Assembly: GCA_013003715.1 (NCBI GenBank)
Contig: JABDIN010000093.1
Coordinates: forward strand, 48,999 to 112,998
DNA length: 64,000 nucleotides
Direction: 5' to 3'
Origin: Desulfobacteraceae bacterium
Lineage (GTDB): Bacteria; Desulfobacterota; Desulfobacteria; Desulfobacterales; Desulfosarcinaceae
The number at the start of each line of letters is the position of its first letter. The first letter of the stretch is position 1. Under the pieces are notes generated by a model. That model saw only the letters and a program-made list of their open reading frames with translations, ran no database searches and was not told the DNA's origin. The translations under genes were made by a program, and so were the position numbers. Shown here in pieces: positions 28,726-38,659 of this stretch.

Positions 28726-29346
28726 TTAATCTAACGACTTTTTGATAAACGTCCAGTTTTCTTCGAATAACACCTCCGGATCCTGGGCGCGGATCCATTG
28801 GATGATATTTTCCGGCTGATCCATGATTTCCGTATACCGGGTGGTCATTATCAACGGATCGCCACCTTCGGCGGCGCTTTCGTCACCCACCGGTTCCTTC
28901 ACGAAACGGCCTTTCAACTCTCCGGCGGCCACGGCCTTGTCCACATAACCATGATTGACAATGGAAAATGACAACCGGTCTCCGCCGATGACCGCATATT
29001 TTATAAAAATGTATCGTCCCTTGTCCGATCGGAAGGGTTGGCCGTTATTGTCCAGCTCCAGCAGGTTCGAGTAGTATTCGCCGTCGATCACGGTGGGATG
29101 CATGGCGTAATGATCCACATCCAGACTGCCCTTGTCATCATGTTCAACGGTAACGATCTGGGTGATATTGTTCTCCCCGACGCCAATGTGGATATATATC
29201 ACCTCCCCGTCCGCTTCGGCCATCCACAACCCCTTCAGGCGATGATCGAATAGGGCCTTTTCGGCGTCGGACAGCGGATGGGTGGAAAATGCACATGAAA
29301 CGACCAGCATCAGTAAAACGGCCCCCGACATCATCATTGATTTCAT
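28726..29346 (-). CDS. Predicted lipoprotein of unknown function
   Basis: A 206-residue exported protein with a hydrophobic leader and a lipobox ending VVSC (Cys18). The mature part has alternating strands with segments such as LKGLWMAEADGEVIYIHIG and TQIVTVEHDDKG, suggestive of a beta-barrel or lipocalin-like fold. I do not recognise a family. It is transcribed away from the PLP enzyme gene by its own promoter. Confidence 0.6.
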   Translation of the reverse strand: MKSMMMSGAVLLMLVVSCAFSTHPLSDAEKALFDHRLKGLWMAEADGEVIYIHIGVGENNITQIVTVEHDDKGSLDVDHYAMHPTVIDGEYYSNLLELDNNGQPFRSDKGRYIFIKYAVIGGDRLSFSIVNHGYVDKAVAAGELKGRFVKEPVGDESAAEGGDPLIMTTRYTEIMDQPENIIQWIRAQDPEVLFEENWTFIKKSLD

Positions 29347-29579
29347 TCGCTCATCTCCTTAGGGTTGGCAGTCTGTCAGATACGAATGAATACCACACGA
29401 GGTTCACCGGGATCAAGAAAGGTGTTTTACCATATTCAGAAAACCGGCTTTAAGGTTGCAACCATTTCCACACGATTACAGAGAGTTACCTTCTGAATTG
29501 AAAACGCCTTCCCCCACCAGAATACCCGGATCAAATGGCCGGTTATGAATATGGGTTACCCGAATTCGGACTTCGGCGG

Positions 29580-30794
29580 TCAATACTCCGGTCCGCCGGC
29601 ATACTCCAGATTCTTGCCCGCGGCCTGGTTCTGAATGCACCGGTATATCTTGGCGTCCAGAGAATTCACACCTTTGTCCGATTCCTTTTGCACCAGGTCC
29701 TTGATAAATACCTGCCTTTTTTTACCCAGATCGTTGATTCGGGCCTGCAATTGCCGGCGCTGGTCGGCGAGTTCGCGCAACCGGGCGGAGATCTCTGCCG
29801 TGGACCGGCCCTGCAACTCCTCCGGTAGCTCCGCTTCATCCAGCGCTTCAATTTGGACCTTACCGGAAGCCACATCGTTGACCAGTTCCTGATGGCCCAG
29901 GAAATTTTTTGAACCGGCCTTTTTAGAATTGAAAACTGTGCGCTTGGCCTGGGCCGAAAGCGCGGCCTCGGTATATATTTTTCGGGCGTCCGCCTCCCTC
30001 GCGGTCATTTTCGCTCTTTCCCCGGGTGCGCCATAATACAACCGGGTGGCGTCGAGTTTGGCGGAGAGACCGGCGATCTCACCATCATAAGGGGTGTCGT
30101 AAAGTACCGCGCTGCCGGATTGTGCCACCTGGAAGTACTCACCGCCTGCCCGGCGGGCGATCTCCTGCCAGACCGGTGCGGTTTGGGCGAGGTTGCCACA
30201 TTGAATGGTATTAATGACGATATCGTGTGCAGCAGCCAACCGGCAGGATTCAGCATAGTTGATATCGTTCCGGTAATTCATCTGGGGCGGTGCATCCCCC
30301 ACCAGGAATATCACGCGATAGGTGGCGGGTGCCCGGCTCCAGGTGATTTTCGTCACCGCCTCGAAAATGGCCTGGTTCACACTCTCCGGCGTGTCGCCGC
30401 CGCCACCGGCCTGAAATTCCATGAGGCGGGTATAGACAGCGTCCAGGTCGTCACTCAACGCGGTGAGGGTCGTCACATAGGCATCGCCGCGGTCGCGGTA
30501 CCCCACCAGGCCCATTTTGATTGCAGGCGCCACTTCCGCCGACGCCAGGGTGTTTGCAATGGACCAGATTTTTTCCTTGGCCGCGGCAATCAACCCGCCC
30601 ATACTGCCGGTGGTATCTAATACAAACACAACCTCCACGGCCGGTGACTCGGATTGAAAATCGGTTTGAAAAAAGGCCTGTGTTTCCGATTTTTCGGCGG
30701 CGGCCGGCACATTCGTCCATAGAACCAGCATCAAAATAGGTATAAGCCGCATTGCCCGTCCCATACGATGTGTTTTCGTGCACTGATACTCCAT
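29580..30794 (-). CDS. Secreted von Willebrand factor A domain protein
   Basis: A 404-residue protein with a signal peptide ending in PAAAE (about 34). A VWA domain follows with an intact metal-ion adhesion site: Asp60 in FVLDTTGSMGG, then GGGGDTPE and FLVGDAPP. The C-terminal third is charged and heptad-like (about 300-385), probably a coiled coil. AGGAGAG precedes the ATG. VWA domains bind protein partners through a chelated divalent ion. The partner is unknown. Confidence 0.78.
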   Translation of the reverse strand: MEYQCTKTHRMGRAMRLIPILMLVLWTNVPAAAEKSETQAFFQTDFQSESPAVEVVFVLDTTGSMGGLIAAAKEKIWSIANTLASAEVAPAIKMGLVGYRDRGDAYVTTLTALSDDLDAVYTRLMEFQAGGGGDTPESVNQAIFEAVTKITWSRAPATYRVIFLVGDAPPQMNYRNDINYAESCRLAAAHDIVINTIQCGNLAQTAPVWQEIARRAGGEYFQVAQSGSAVLYDTPYDGEIAGLSAKLDATRLYYGAPGERAKMTAREADARKIYTEAALSAQAKRTVFNSKKAGSKNFLGHQELVNDVASGKVQIEALDEAELPEELQGRSTAEISARLRELADQRRQLQARINDLGKKRQVFIKDLVQKESDKGVNSLDAKIYRCIQNQAAGKNLEYAGGPEY

Positions 30795-30966
30795 GATAAA
30801 CTCTCCTTTCCGATGATAAAAATACGTGAGGTTTTATCGAAAGTGTAGATCATCGACCGGAAAGTACAATTCAAACAAATGCAAAATAAACGGATGAAAA
30901 CTTTTACATTTGTTTTTCAATACCCGCGTAAACGCGTTTACAACATCCGAAATCATGGAAATTGCC

Positions 30967-30998
30967 CCGGCCACCACGATGCATGACCGGGTGGCCGG
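30967..30998 (-). terminator. Hairpin downstream of the 31.1-32.1 kb gene
   Basis: A 9-bp perfect stem CCGGCCACC / GGTGGCCGG with a 14-base loop lies about 60 bases after the stop of the upstream minus-strand gene. There is no good T tract, so termination is plausible but not certain. Confidence 0.4.
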
Positions 30999-31058
30999 AA
31001 GAGGGGGGGATCGATGTCGGAGAAGAGTAAACATCGTTGAGAACAACGATGTTTTGCC

Positions 31059-32111
31059 CTACGGCAGAACCGTGTCAACGTAGCAACCGCCGCTGGAATC
31101 GTCCGGGGTTGACGTCGGTGGGGTGTTCGGGTCGCTGCCGTCATGGGGGGGCGGTTCAACGGGTGTGATGGGGCTGTTGCCGGAACTTTGATAGCCCGTC
31201 AGCCGTGCCCACAGCCACCAGGCCGCGTAGGCCTTCCGGTTGCACGTCAGGTCCTGAGCATCATCGCAGTGGGCGCAAGTATTTTCAAAAAAATCAGATG
31301 GATGCGCGTCCTGCCAATCCAGATAAAACTCAAAACCGGTGCTTATATCAACGCCGTTATCATTGGCCCGGGGATAGTAGATGTCGTCCATGCCGTGGGT
31401 TTCGATATCCCAGTAATCCAGGCAAAATCGCTGGTTGCGCAGGCAATGTTCCGTGATCAGCTGATGGCCCTGATAGGCCGTATCACCGGTGGCGACCTCA
31501 CCATCCCCATTGGGATGGCCGGTCATGAACACGAAGATTACCGGTACGGTTTTGGTGTCCCCCGCTCCGGTGCCGATTTTACTGCCGCCGGGGCCGTATA
31601 AATCGATCAACGCTTCCATATCATCGATATATTGCTGGTGATCGTGCCCCTTCGGATCGCACCAGGACCACATCAGCACATTGATGTCTGCGTTTAGCGG
31701 ATCATCCAGAAATTCAATGGTTTCATTGTACCATTGGGTATGGCCGTTGCCCTCGATGCTGTCCTTGGCGCTGAGGTCGTTTCCGCCGGCATCGTTGTCG
31801 TCGATATCGAGTTTGCCGGAAACCGGGGTGCCGTCGGTGGTAAAGTCATAGCGTTCGTCATCACCGGTTTCGAAATTCTTCAACCCGGTCATTCCCGAGA
31901 TCACCCGGCTACCGTGTGATGAGTGGAAATAGGCGATATGGAGAGAATTCCTGGCCGCTTCAATGGCCGATGCCGGTATGCTGCGGAGAACCGATTCCTT
32001 GGCCACCCTGTGATCGGCAATATACTCGTCGGCTAAAACGGAACCAGAGCAAAAGACTGCACAAATACAGAAAACACCGAATATGATAAGACCTGTTCTT
32101 GTTTGAGACAT
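31059..32111 (-). CDS. Secreted protein of unknown function with HSSHGS motif
   Basis: A 350-residue exported protein. I place the start at 32111 because AAAGGAGG lies five bases before it and the next residues form a signal peptide ending VLADE; the open frame itself runs 40 codons further up. The mature protein begins with FHSSHGSRVISG, contains many Asp and His residues (GNGHTQWYNE, WSWCDPKGHDHQQY, FVFMTGHPNGDG) and a four-Cys segment CAHCDDAQDLTC. It ends in a Pro/Ser/Gly linker and GGCYVDTVLP. The fold resembles an SGNH-type hydrolase in spacing only. Function unknown. Confidence 0.6.
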   Translation of the reverse strand: MSQTRTGLIIFGVFCICAVFCSGSVLADEYIADHRVAKESVLRSIPASAIEAARNSLHIAYFHSSHGSRVISGMTGLKNFETGDDERYDFTTDGTPVSGKLDIDDNDAGGNDLSAKDSIEGNGHTQWYNETIEFLDDPLNADINVLMWSWCDPKGHDHQQYIDDMEALIDLYGPGGSKIGTGAGDTKTVPVIFVFMTGHPNGDGEVATGDTAYQGHQLITEHCLRNQRFCLDYWDIETHGMDDIYYPRANDNGVDISTGFEFYLDWQDAHPSDFFENTCAHCDDAQDLTCNRKAYAAWWLWARLTGYQSSGNSPITPVEPPPHDGSDPNTPPTSTPDDSSGGCYVDTVLP

Positions 32112-32548
32112 GAGTCCTCCTTTAAAGCCGACATCCCTGCCGATCCAGTAGCCGAGTTCCCGCTTATATAGCATTAATTTCATCTTCTCACTGCCGCCTA
32201 TGAGATTATCGCGCCGCTGCTGATCTGTCAATTATTAATAAACGGTCAGGGACGGCAACCGCATTTGGAATCGGTCATGATATTTAAGTGCCCGTTTATA
32301 TAATAAAACGGTGACAATGCCCAATTAAAAATGACAAATGAAGGTATTCTGCCGATTTTTTATTTCCTGTGCTACCGGTTTTTTACAAAATAGATATCAT
32401 ACCGGCATTTGAAATTTGGGCTTTGAAATTTGACATTAAATTGCATGTATACCCCTTTGGGAAAGCTGAGGACTGACATGACCATGTGAATGAGAAGGTA
32501 TCACAAAGTGAGACCTCCTGGGGAGAAATCAGAGGGGGCTATGCCTTT
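32112..32548. other. Non-coding gap
   Basis: About 440 bases, rather AT-rich towards 32.3-32.4 kb. Nothing recognisable apart from the presumed promoter and leader of the secreted-protein gene. Confidence 0.45.
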
Positions 32549-34072
32549 TTATTCCGGTGTCCTGATAAAACCGATCCGGTTGCGTCCCGATCGTTTGGAG
32601 TTATACAAGGCCTTGTCCGCGGCGGCGATCAGTTCCGCTTTGGTGGTTTTCGGGAAGTCGGTATTATAACTGGTGAATCCGCAGCTCACCGTGACACGGA
32701 TGTCGACGTCACCGGTGGTCATCTTTTGATCCGCAATGGATTTCCGCACGCGCTCGCACAAAATTGCAGCGCCTTTAAGGTCGGTTTCCGGCAGGATCAT
32801 GGCAAACTCTTCACCGCCGTATCGCGATGCCGTATCCGATGCCCGGATAGCCTCACCCAGAACACGGCTGACCTTTTTGAGGACAAAATCACCGGCGGGA
32901 TGACCATATGTGTCGTTGATTTTCTTGAAATGGTCGAGATCAAATAAAATTAGCGAGAACGGCCGCTTATACCGGATTGACCGGCTCAGCTCCTTGTCCA
33001 TCAATTCCTGGAATTGACGGTGATTGTTTAAACCGGTGAGGCCGTCTTTATACGCGAGATCCTGCAATTTATCATTGGCTTTCTGGAGATCTGCGGCGAG
33101 GCGCTCGGCCTTTTCCTTGGCTTGCCTGTATTCTTTGAGCAGTTGCTCATAGGACATGTTCAATCTGCCCAGCTCTGCATTGGCCTCCTGGAGAATCTGG
33201 GAAAAGGGTTTCATATCCTTTTCCGGGATATCGAACAGGGACATGATTTCGATGCTTTTGGCGGCCACTGTATCCACCATTTCCACAACCTGCATGGGAT
33301 CGATGCCATGGGACGTGGCGAGATGTTTCTTGATCTCTTCGATTTTTTCTTCACTATGGGAGCCGTGGTATACCGAGGATATCATGTCCGACAACATCAG
33401 CAGGTGGGCCTGGGTGCCATGGGTGGCCGGTGGATCGTCGACGCAATGATGGTATCGTATCGGCAGATGAATATTCTCGGATAATCCCCACGCCTCCAGG
33501 GTTTGTGCACCGAGCTGTTGATGATCGAAGCCAAAATGCCGTTGTTCCGCTTCGCAGCTGGGGATCCGGTCTTTCTTCTTATCTTCCAGCGCCCCGACCC
33601 ATTTGCCTTTATCGAGCAAATACATGATAACGATACCGATGTCCTGCAATAATGCCGCGGCGAACAGGTCCTCGATATTCAGATCCAGCATGCTGGCCAG
33701 GCATTCGGCGCCGGCAGCAGCGGTAATCGATCGCCGCCAGAAAAAGTTGAACTTGAAACCATCGTCATCATCCCCATTGAACTCCTTGGCGATGACAAAC
33801 GACAGTGCGATATTTTTCAGTGTATTCGTACCGAGAACGGTGATGGCTTTGGGGATGCTGTCCACCTTGGTGGGCAGGGCGTAAAACGATGAATTGGCCA
33901 CCTGTAGAATTTTGACCGTCAGGGCAGGATCCGAAGAGATAATTCTGGCCAGGCCTTCCGATGACTGATTTTCACTCTTGACCGCTTCCAGTATTTTTAC
34001 CCCGATAACCGGTGGGGTGGGAAGCGCAATGGACTCCAGCGGGATGTTCTTTTCAACATTCATCAATTTCAA
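32549..34072 (-). CDS. HDOD-domain diguanylate cyclase
   Basis: A 507-residue cytoplasmic signalling protein. An HDOD domain covers about 15-220 (LPTPPVIGVKILEAV, DPALTVKILQVANSSFY). A coiled-coil linker at roughly 300-345 (rich in Glu, Lys and Gln) leads to a GGDEF domain with an intact RYGGEEF active site. RASD five residues before the active motif is a complete inhibitory c-di-GMP site. It should synthesise c-di-GMP with product inhibition. The signal read by the HDOD domain is unknown. Confidence 0.88.
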   Translation of the reverse strand: MKLMNVEKNIPLESIALPTPPVIGVKILEAVKSENQSSEGLARIISSDPALTVKILQVANSSFYALPTKVDSIPKAITVLGTNTLKNIALSFVIAKEFNGDDDDGFKFNFFWRRSITAAAGAECLASMLDLNIEDLFAAALLQDIGIVIMYLLDKGKWVGALEDKKKDRIPSCEAEQRHFGFDHQQLGAQTLEAWGLSENIHLPIRYHHCVDDPPATHGTQAHLLMLSDMISSVYHGSHSEEKIEEIKKHLATSHGIDPMQVVEMVDTVAAKSIEIMSLFDIPEKDMKPFSQILQEANAELGRLNMSYEQLLKEYRQAKEKAERLAADLQKANDKLQDLAYKDGLTGLNNHRQFQELMDKELSRSIRYKRPFSLILFDLDHFKKINDTYGHPAGDFVLKKVSRVLGEAIRASDTASRYGGEEFAMILPETDLKGAAILCERVRKSIADQKMTTGDVDIRVTVSCGFTSYNTDFPKTTKAELIAAADKALYNSKRSGRNRIGFIRTPE

Positions 34073-34486
34073 TCTCCGTTTACCACGTTTACTATGTTAT
34101 CGACCTAGTCCGCTGATATCTTGAATGCAAATATTTACCGATTGTCCATGGTTCATATCGTATCCCCAAAAAGGAACCCCATACAAGGGTCTTCACCTTC
34201 AGGGACAAACTGACTGTCGTTTTACCTGAAACGGCCAAAAATAGTCGTTTTTACAATATGTTAATACCCGTGTGCAAGGACGGGTGGAACAGGGTTATCG
34301 CATATAGGTGTGGCATGGCATCAAATACTATAAAATAGTGGTATGCGTTGATACAAGGTGCGGTTATAATGTCAAATCACAAAATCCAAATGCCAAAGGG
34401 CGGAATGCCATCGTTTTATCTTCCCTTTATTTTTAAAAGGCATCAAGGTATTCTGGTGCTTCCCCAAAACGACATCGAGGCCGGCC
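34073..34486. other. Non-coding divergent gap
   Basis: About 415 bases between the divergent HDOD-GGDEF and MerR genes. No convincing open frame or structured RNA was seen. A MerR operator would be expected here, but no clear long-spacer promoter palindrome was identified. Confidence 0.45.
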
Positions 34487-35035
34487 ATGTTGACTATAAC
34501 CATACTTGCCAGACGCTATGGGCTCTCCCGCAGTACCCTGCTCTATTATGACAAAATAGGCCTGCTGAAGCCATCGAACCGGACCCGGAGCAACTACCGG
34601 GTCTACGCCGAAAGTGACACGAAGAGACTCGAAAAAATCATCATGTACAGACAGGCCGGGTTGCCCCTGAAAGCCATACGGGAAATAATCTCCGCCGCCG
34701 GAAAAAACGCTCTGACCACCACGCTTGAACACCGTCTGACCGAATTGAACGAAGAAATACGCAACCTCCGCCATCAGCAACAGGTCGTCCTGGGACTATT
34801 GAAAACCCACCGTGTTACCGATCTGCGGCTACCCATGTCCAAAGATCAATGGACATCATTGCTGCGATCCACCGGGCTGGATGACCACGCCATGCATAAA
34901 TGGCATTACGAATTCGAAACACGGCTCCCTGACGCCCACGATGATTTTCTGTTATCCCTGGGCATCGGGAAGGCTGAAATAAGGGGAATACGGAAATGGA
35001 GCAGGACGTATGCGGAAAGGGGCACCGGGGATTGA
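34487..35035 (+). CDS. MerR-family transcriptional regulator
   Basis: A 182-residue regulator. The N-terminal winged helix-turn-helix has LARRYGLSRSTLLYYDKIGLL and the wing NYRVYAESDTKRLEKI, followed by a coiled dimerisation helix. The C-terminal effector part (about 115-182) has no cysteine cluster, so it is not an obvious metal sensor, and resembles no drug-binding domain I recognise. No clear target gene adjoins it. Confidence 0.85.
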   Translation: MLTITILARRYGLSRSTLLYYDKIGLLKPSNRTRSNYRVYAESDTKRLEKIIMYRQAGLPLKAIREIISAAGKNALTTTLEHRLTELNEEIRNLRHQQQVVLGLLKTHRVTDLRLPMSKDQWTSLLRSTGLDDHAMHKWHYEFETRLPDAHDDFLLSLGIGKAEIRGIRKWSRTYAERGTGD

Positions 35036-35626
35036 TGGTTCGGGTTTTTTAGGGCCATGGATAAGTCGAACGTCCAATACCCCGTTTCTTCGGAAGGTTC
35101 ACGATCAGTTATGACCAATGGTTTTTGGGTTGAACAAGACCGGGATCATCGCTGATCGAAGGATTCATCCGACAGAAAAGCCTTGACTTCGTCGGGCGTG
35201 GGATTTAGGGGGAGTATACATCCTGAAACAGCACATAGAGAACAGCTTTTATATGGAGGGTTTTTATGATTGTGGGAAAATTGACCGCCGACTGCATAAT
35301 CGAAATGAAATTCGCCCCATCTTTACGGGAGTAAGAAGACGCGGATCAATATGATTTTGGGGACTTAAGCACCGGGTTACACATTATTCACATCATTGTC
35401 CGACCTTCACCCATGCGGTGAGATTATCGGTCTTTGGTAAAATAATATGTGGCCACTGTTTGAGTTCGTACCTTGTGGTTTTTCCGGACCCCTTCATACC
35501 GCCGGTGTGCATGCACCGTCACGCCTGCCTATCCTCTCTCCCGGTTTCCCTTTTTGTGGGGCATCTTTAGTAATAACAACCAGTTAATCGCCCGGAACGA
35601 TTTTTCCGGGTGAAAAGGAAGATGCA
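35036..35626. other. Largely empty gap before rsgA
   Basis: About 590 bases. A 22-codon open frame at 35266-35334 has a fair ribosome site (TGGAGGG) but no recognisable product and may be a chance or a gene remnant. No RNA gene or terminator was identified with confidence. Confidence 0.4.
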
Positions 35627-36715
35627 ATGTCTTTAGTGGAACTGGGGTGGAACCCCTACTTTGAAAATCTGTTATCGTCGGTTGACCAAAAGGAACATCG
35701 GGTGGGCCGCATCATTTCACGGCATACCAATATATACTTTATCCGCACTGAAGATGACGAATACCAGGGAGAAGTGTCGGGCCGGTATTATCATAGTATC
35801 CGGGAAACCGGCGATTTTCCGGTGGTGGGTGACTGGGTACTGATGTCGATCATGCCGGGCGCCGAAAAGGCGGTGATCCACGATATTCTGCCGAGAAAAA
35901 CCCGTGTTTCCCGGAACGCGGCCGGTACGGCCGGGAAGCGGGAGGGTAAAGGACTCGTTCGGGAACAGGTCATCGCCGCGAACATCGATACCCTGTTCAT
36001 TGTCGCCGGTCTCGACCGGGAATACAATCTGCGCCGGATCGAGCGATATCTTGCCATGGCCTACAATAGCGGTGCCACACCGGTAATTCTCCTGAACAAG
36101 GCTGACCTGCATGCAGATCCGGAAGCCTTCATCACCGACGTGTCGGCAATTGCCTTTGGTGTTTCCGTTCATGCCATCAGTGCGAAGAACAATCAGGGTC
36201 TGGACAGCTTGCGGCAGCACATCCATCCCGGCCAGACCGCGGCGTTCATGGGCTCCTCCGGGGTCGGCAAATCATCAATCATCAATTGCCTGTTGGGATA
36301 CGACCGCCAGCGCACCACGGCCATCAGCAGCAGCGTGAATAAAGGTGTCCATACCACCACCCACCGGGAATTGATACCCCTCGGGGATGGCGGCATCGTG
36401 CTGGACAACCCCGGTATGCGCGAGCTCACCCTGTGGGCGTCGGATGAAACAGTGGAAAGCCTGTTTCAGGATATCGACACCCTGGCCGTCCACTGCCGCT
36501 TCAATGACTGCGACCACGTGAGCGAGCCGGGATGCGCGGTAAAACAAGCCATTGACGATGGCGAACTCGATTTAAAACGGTTGCTTAGCTATCAAAAACT
36601 GAGAAAAGAAGAACTCTTTTTCCAGCAACGGCAAACCAAAAGCACCGACACCATTGAAAAAGAGAAATGGCGGAAGATCCAGATGGCCTACCGGCAGCGG
36701 CATAAATCGCGATGA
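35627..36715 (+). CDS. rsgA: Ribosome small-subunit-dependent GTPase A
   Basis: A 362-residue circularly permuted GTPase. After an N-terminal OB fold, the motifs appear in the order G4 (NKAD, 157-160), G5-like SAKN, G1 P-loop GSSGVGKSS (209-217) and G3 DNPGMRE. A C-terminal zinc knuckle has C-x4-C-x-H-x5-C (CRFNDCDHVSEPGC). RsgA checks late assembly of the 30S decoding centre. A tail of about 25 basic residues extends beyond the minimal protein. Confidence 0.93.
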   Translation: MSLVELGWNPYFENLLSSVDQKEHRVGRIISRHTNIYFIRTEDDEYQGEVSGRYYHSIRETGDFPVVGDWVLMSIMPGAEKAVIHDILPRKTRVSRNAAGTAGKREGKGLVREQVIAANIDTLFIVAGLDREYNLRRIERYLAMAYNSGATPVILLNKADLHADPEAFITDVSAIAFGVSVHAISAKNNQGLDSLRQHIHPGQTAAFMGSSGVGKSSIINCLLGYDRQRTTAISSSVNKGVHTTTHRELIPLGDGGIVLDNPGMRELTLWASDETVESLFQDIDTLAVHCRFNDCDHVSEPGCAVKQAIDDGELDLKRLLSYQKLRKEELFFQQRQTKSTDTIEKEKWRKIQMAYRQRHKSR

Positions 36716-36747
36716 CATGGATGATCATTTGATGGTAGGGTTAAATC

Positions 36748-37191
36748 ATGGAAAAAAGTAACCATTGGGTCAAGCGAATACTTTTATTCGCTGGGGTATT
36801 TGAGTTAACAGCGGGCCTGTCTCATGCGGTAATGCCGCTTTACATCTATGAATCGCCCGGATTCTCTCTACTGCAACCAGGTGAGATTGATATCATTACG
36901 CTTAGTGTGTTCTCGGTGGGTATTCTACTCGTTGCGTTTGGATCGCTTTCAATTTTATTTGCGATGGATTTTGGTAGGATGAACAACCGGACAATGCTTT
37001 ATTTTGTATCTACCCAAGCGATTCTCTGGGCCATGAGAATCATTCTTGAGCTTTTATATCCAACGAAAGTAGCGATGTTCTCCGTAGAACAACCTACAGT
37101 GATACTCGTTCCGGTCTTCATCTTTCTCTGTGGTTTGTTTCTTTTGTCAGGCACCCTGACATTCAGGAACATGAACAGGGAATCGGCGTAA
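36748..37191 (+). CDS. Small four-helix membrane protein, unknown function
   Basis: A 147-residue protein with four hydrophobic segments and short charged loops. It starts 32 bases after rsgA, so it may share its transcript. The overall pattern is reminiscent of small integral proteins next to SDR genes, but no signature residues are present. Function unknown. Confidence 0.6.
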   Translation: MEKSNHWVKRILLFAGVFELTAGLSHAVMPLYIYESPGFSLLQPGEIDIITLSVFSVGILLVAFGSLSILFAMDFGRMNNRTMLYFVSTQAILWAMRIILELLYPTKVAMFSVEQPTVILVPVFIFLCGLFLLSGTLTFRNMNRESA

Positions 37192-37327
37192 ATACTGCCT
37201 GAACGCGGGCTGGGGGCGCAGATGTTTTTTTTCGAATCTCCCTGCGCAATAACTTTTACATGGCATTGGCACAATCAGGATCGGCCGACGGGGCCAATGG
37301 TTGGGCTTCATCGATTGGAGGATTGGT

Positions 37328-38314
37328 ATGAAAATCATCATCACAGGCGCTACGGGTTTTCTTGGCAGAAATCTGGCTGAAAGCCTTCACAAAGAGGGTA
37401 TGTCCGTGATCGCGACGGGACGCTCTGCGGACATCGGTGAAGCGTTACGAAAAACCGGCATCAATTTTATTCCGGCCGATATAACCGATAAGTCTCAACT
37501 GAACAATGCTTTTTCTCCTGCGGATGTCGTGATTCACTGTGCCGCCACAGCCGGTGATTGGGGCGGATACAAGGCGTTTTACAACACCAATGTGATCGGA
37601 ACACGTAATGTAATAGATGCATGTAAGACCCATGATATCAAAAAAATAATATTTATCTCGACCCCCAGTGTCTATTTCAACGGTAAAGACAGATATAATA
37701 TTGCCGAGAACGAGCCCATACCCGAAAAGCAATTCAATTACGGAAAAACAAAACTGAAAGCTGAACATGATCTTCTGGCCCTTGGGAAAAATGGATTTAA
37801 AACCATTATACTCAGACCGAGAGCTGTATATGGAAAGTATGATAACATCCTGGTGCCGCGCATTTTAAAGTTATCCGAGAAGAAAAATTTTCCTGTGATC
37901 AATGGCGGTCGAGCCCTGGTGGACATAACATATGTGGAAAATTTTGTGGGTGCCGTCAAAAACTGTTTTTCGGCAGCGGATACCGCATGGAACAAGGTCT
38001 ACAATATTTCCAATGGGGATCCGATCACCATTAATGACTGGTTTTCACAGGTATTGGACATATTCGACCGTCCCTTTAAAGCCAAAAATATCCCTGAGCC
38101 CGTCGCCAAAGCGCTTGCGGGATTTATGGAGTTGGCGAGCCTGCTTCCATTTGGCAATAAGGAACCCGCGCTGACAAGGTTTTCGGTGGGATACATGGCG
38201 AAATCCATGACCATGTCGATTGAAAAGGCAAAACAATATCTGAATTATTCACCAACGACGAGTAACGAGAAGGGTTTTATTGAATATCGAAACTGGTATC
38301 ATCACCATAAATGA
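37328..38314 (+). CDS. NAD-dependent epimerase/dehydratase (extended SDR)
   Basis: A 329-residue extended short-chain dehydrogenase. I use the ATG at 37328, seven bases after GGAGG, which puts the cofactor loop ITGATGFLG at the very N-terminus. The catalytic Tyr and Lys are in NYGKTK, preceded by the STPSVYF strand. NAD-binding and the C-terminal substrate lobe are complete. It resembles the 3-beta-hydroxysteroid dehydrogenase-like group. Substrate unknown. Confidence 0.85.
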   Translation: MKIIITGATGFLGRNLAESLHKEGMSVIATGRSADIGEALRKTGINFIPADITDKSQLNNAFSPADVVIHCAATAGDWGGYKAFYNTNVIGTRNVIDACKTHDIKKIIFISTPSVYFNGKDRYNIAENEPIPEKQFNYGKTKLKAEHDLLALGKNGFKTIILRPRAVYGKYDNILVPRILKLSEKKNFPVINGGRALVDITYVENFVGAVKNCFSAADTAWNKVYNISNGDPITINDWFSQVLDIFDRPFKAKNIPEPVAKALAGFMELASLLPFGNKEPALTRFSVGYMAKSMTMSIEKAKQYLNYSPTTSNEKGFIEYRNWYHHHK

Positions 38315-38365
38315 ACAAATTCATCGCACGACTATTGCTTCAGATGGACATTTCCCGCCGCCCTG

Positions 38366-38617
38366 TCATGGAATTCCCCGATGTTGCACAGGCTTATCCC
38401 CGGGTTTCGATAAATGGTCGCCATGACGGTGTGATATCACCACATATATGTTTTCATCTGCCAGCTCCACCGGATCGATACAGCCGTCATGCAGCCCAAA
38501 TCCGGGACTCCGGTCATCCTCGGCCTTGGGAAAATCAAAAATGATGACCCTATTTTGAATTTTGATCAAATTGCTGCTGTGCACCAGGTGCACGATACGA
38601 TTGTTCGCAATGGTCAT
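38366..38617 (-). pseudogene. Truncated MBL-fold metallo-hydrolase (N-terminal fragment)
   Basis: Eighty-three codons read as the start of a small MBL-fold hydrolase. The segment IVHLVHSSNLIKIQNRVIIF is followed by the metal motif SHRHGDH, after which the frame ends within 16 residues. A functional enzyme needs about 150 more residues with further ligands. The fragment begins 42 bases after the selenoprotein gene on the same strand, and the opposite-strand SDR gene ends just beyond it. It is most likely a remnant cut short by rearrangement. Confidence 0.6.
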
Positions 38618-38659
38618 AATGAAGAGCTCCGATGGGTGAAAAACCGGTATCCAATCCTT

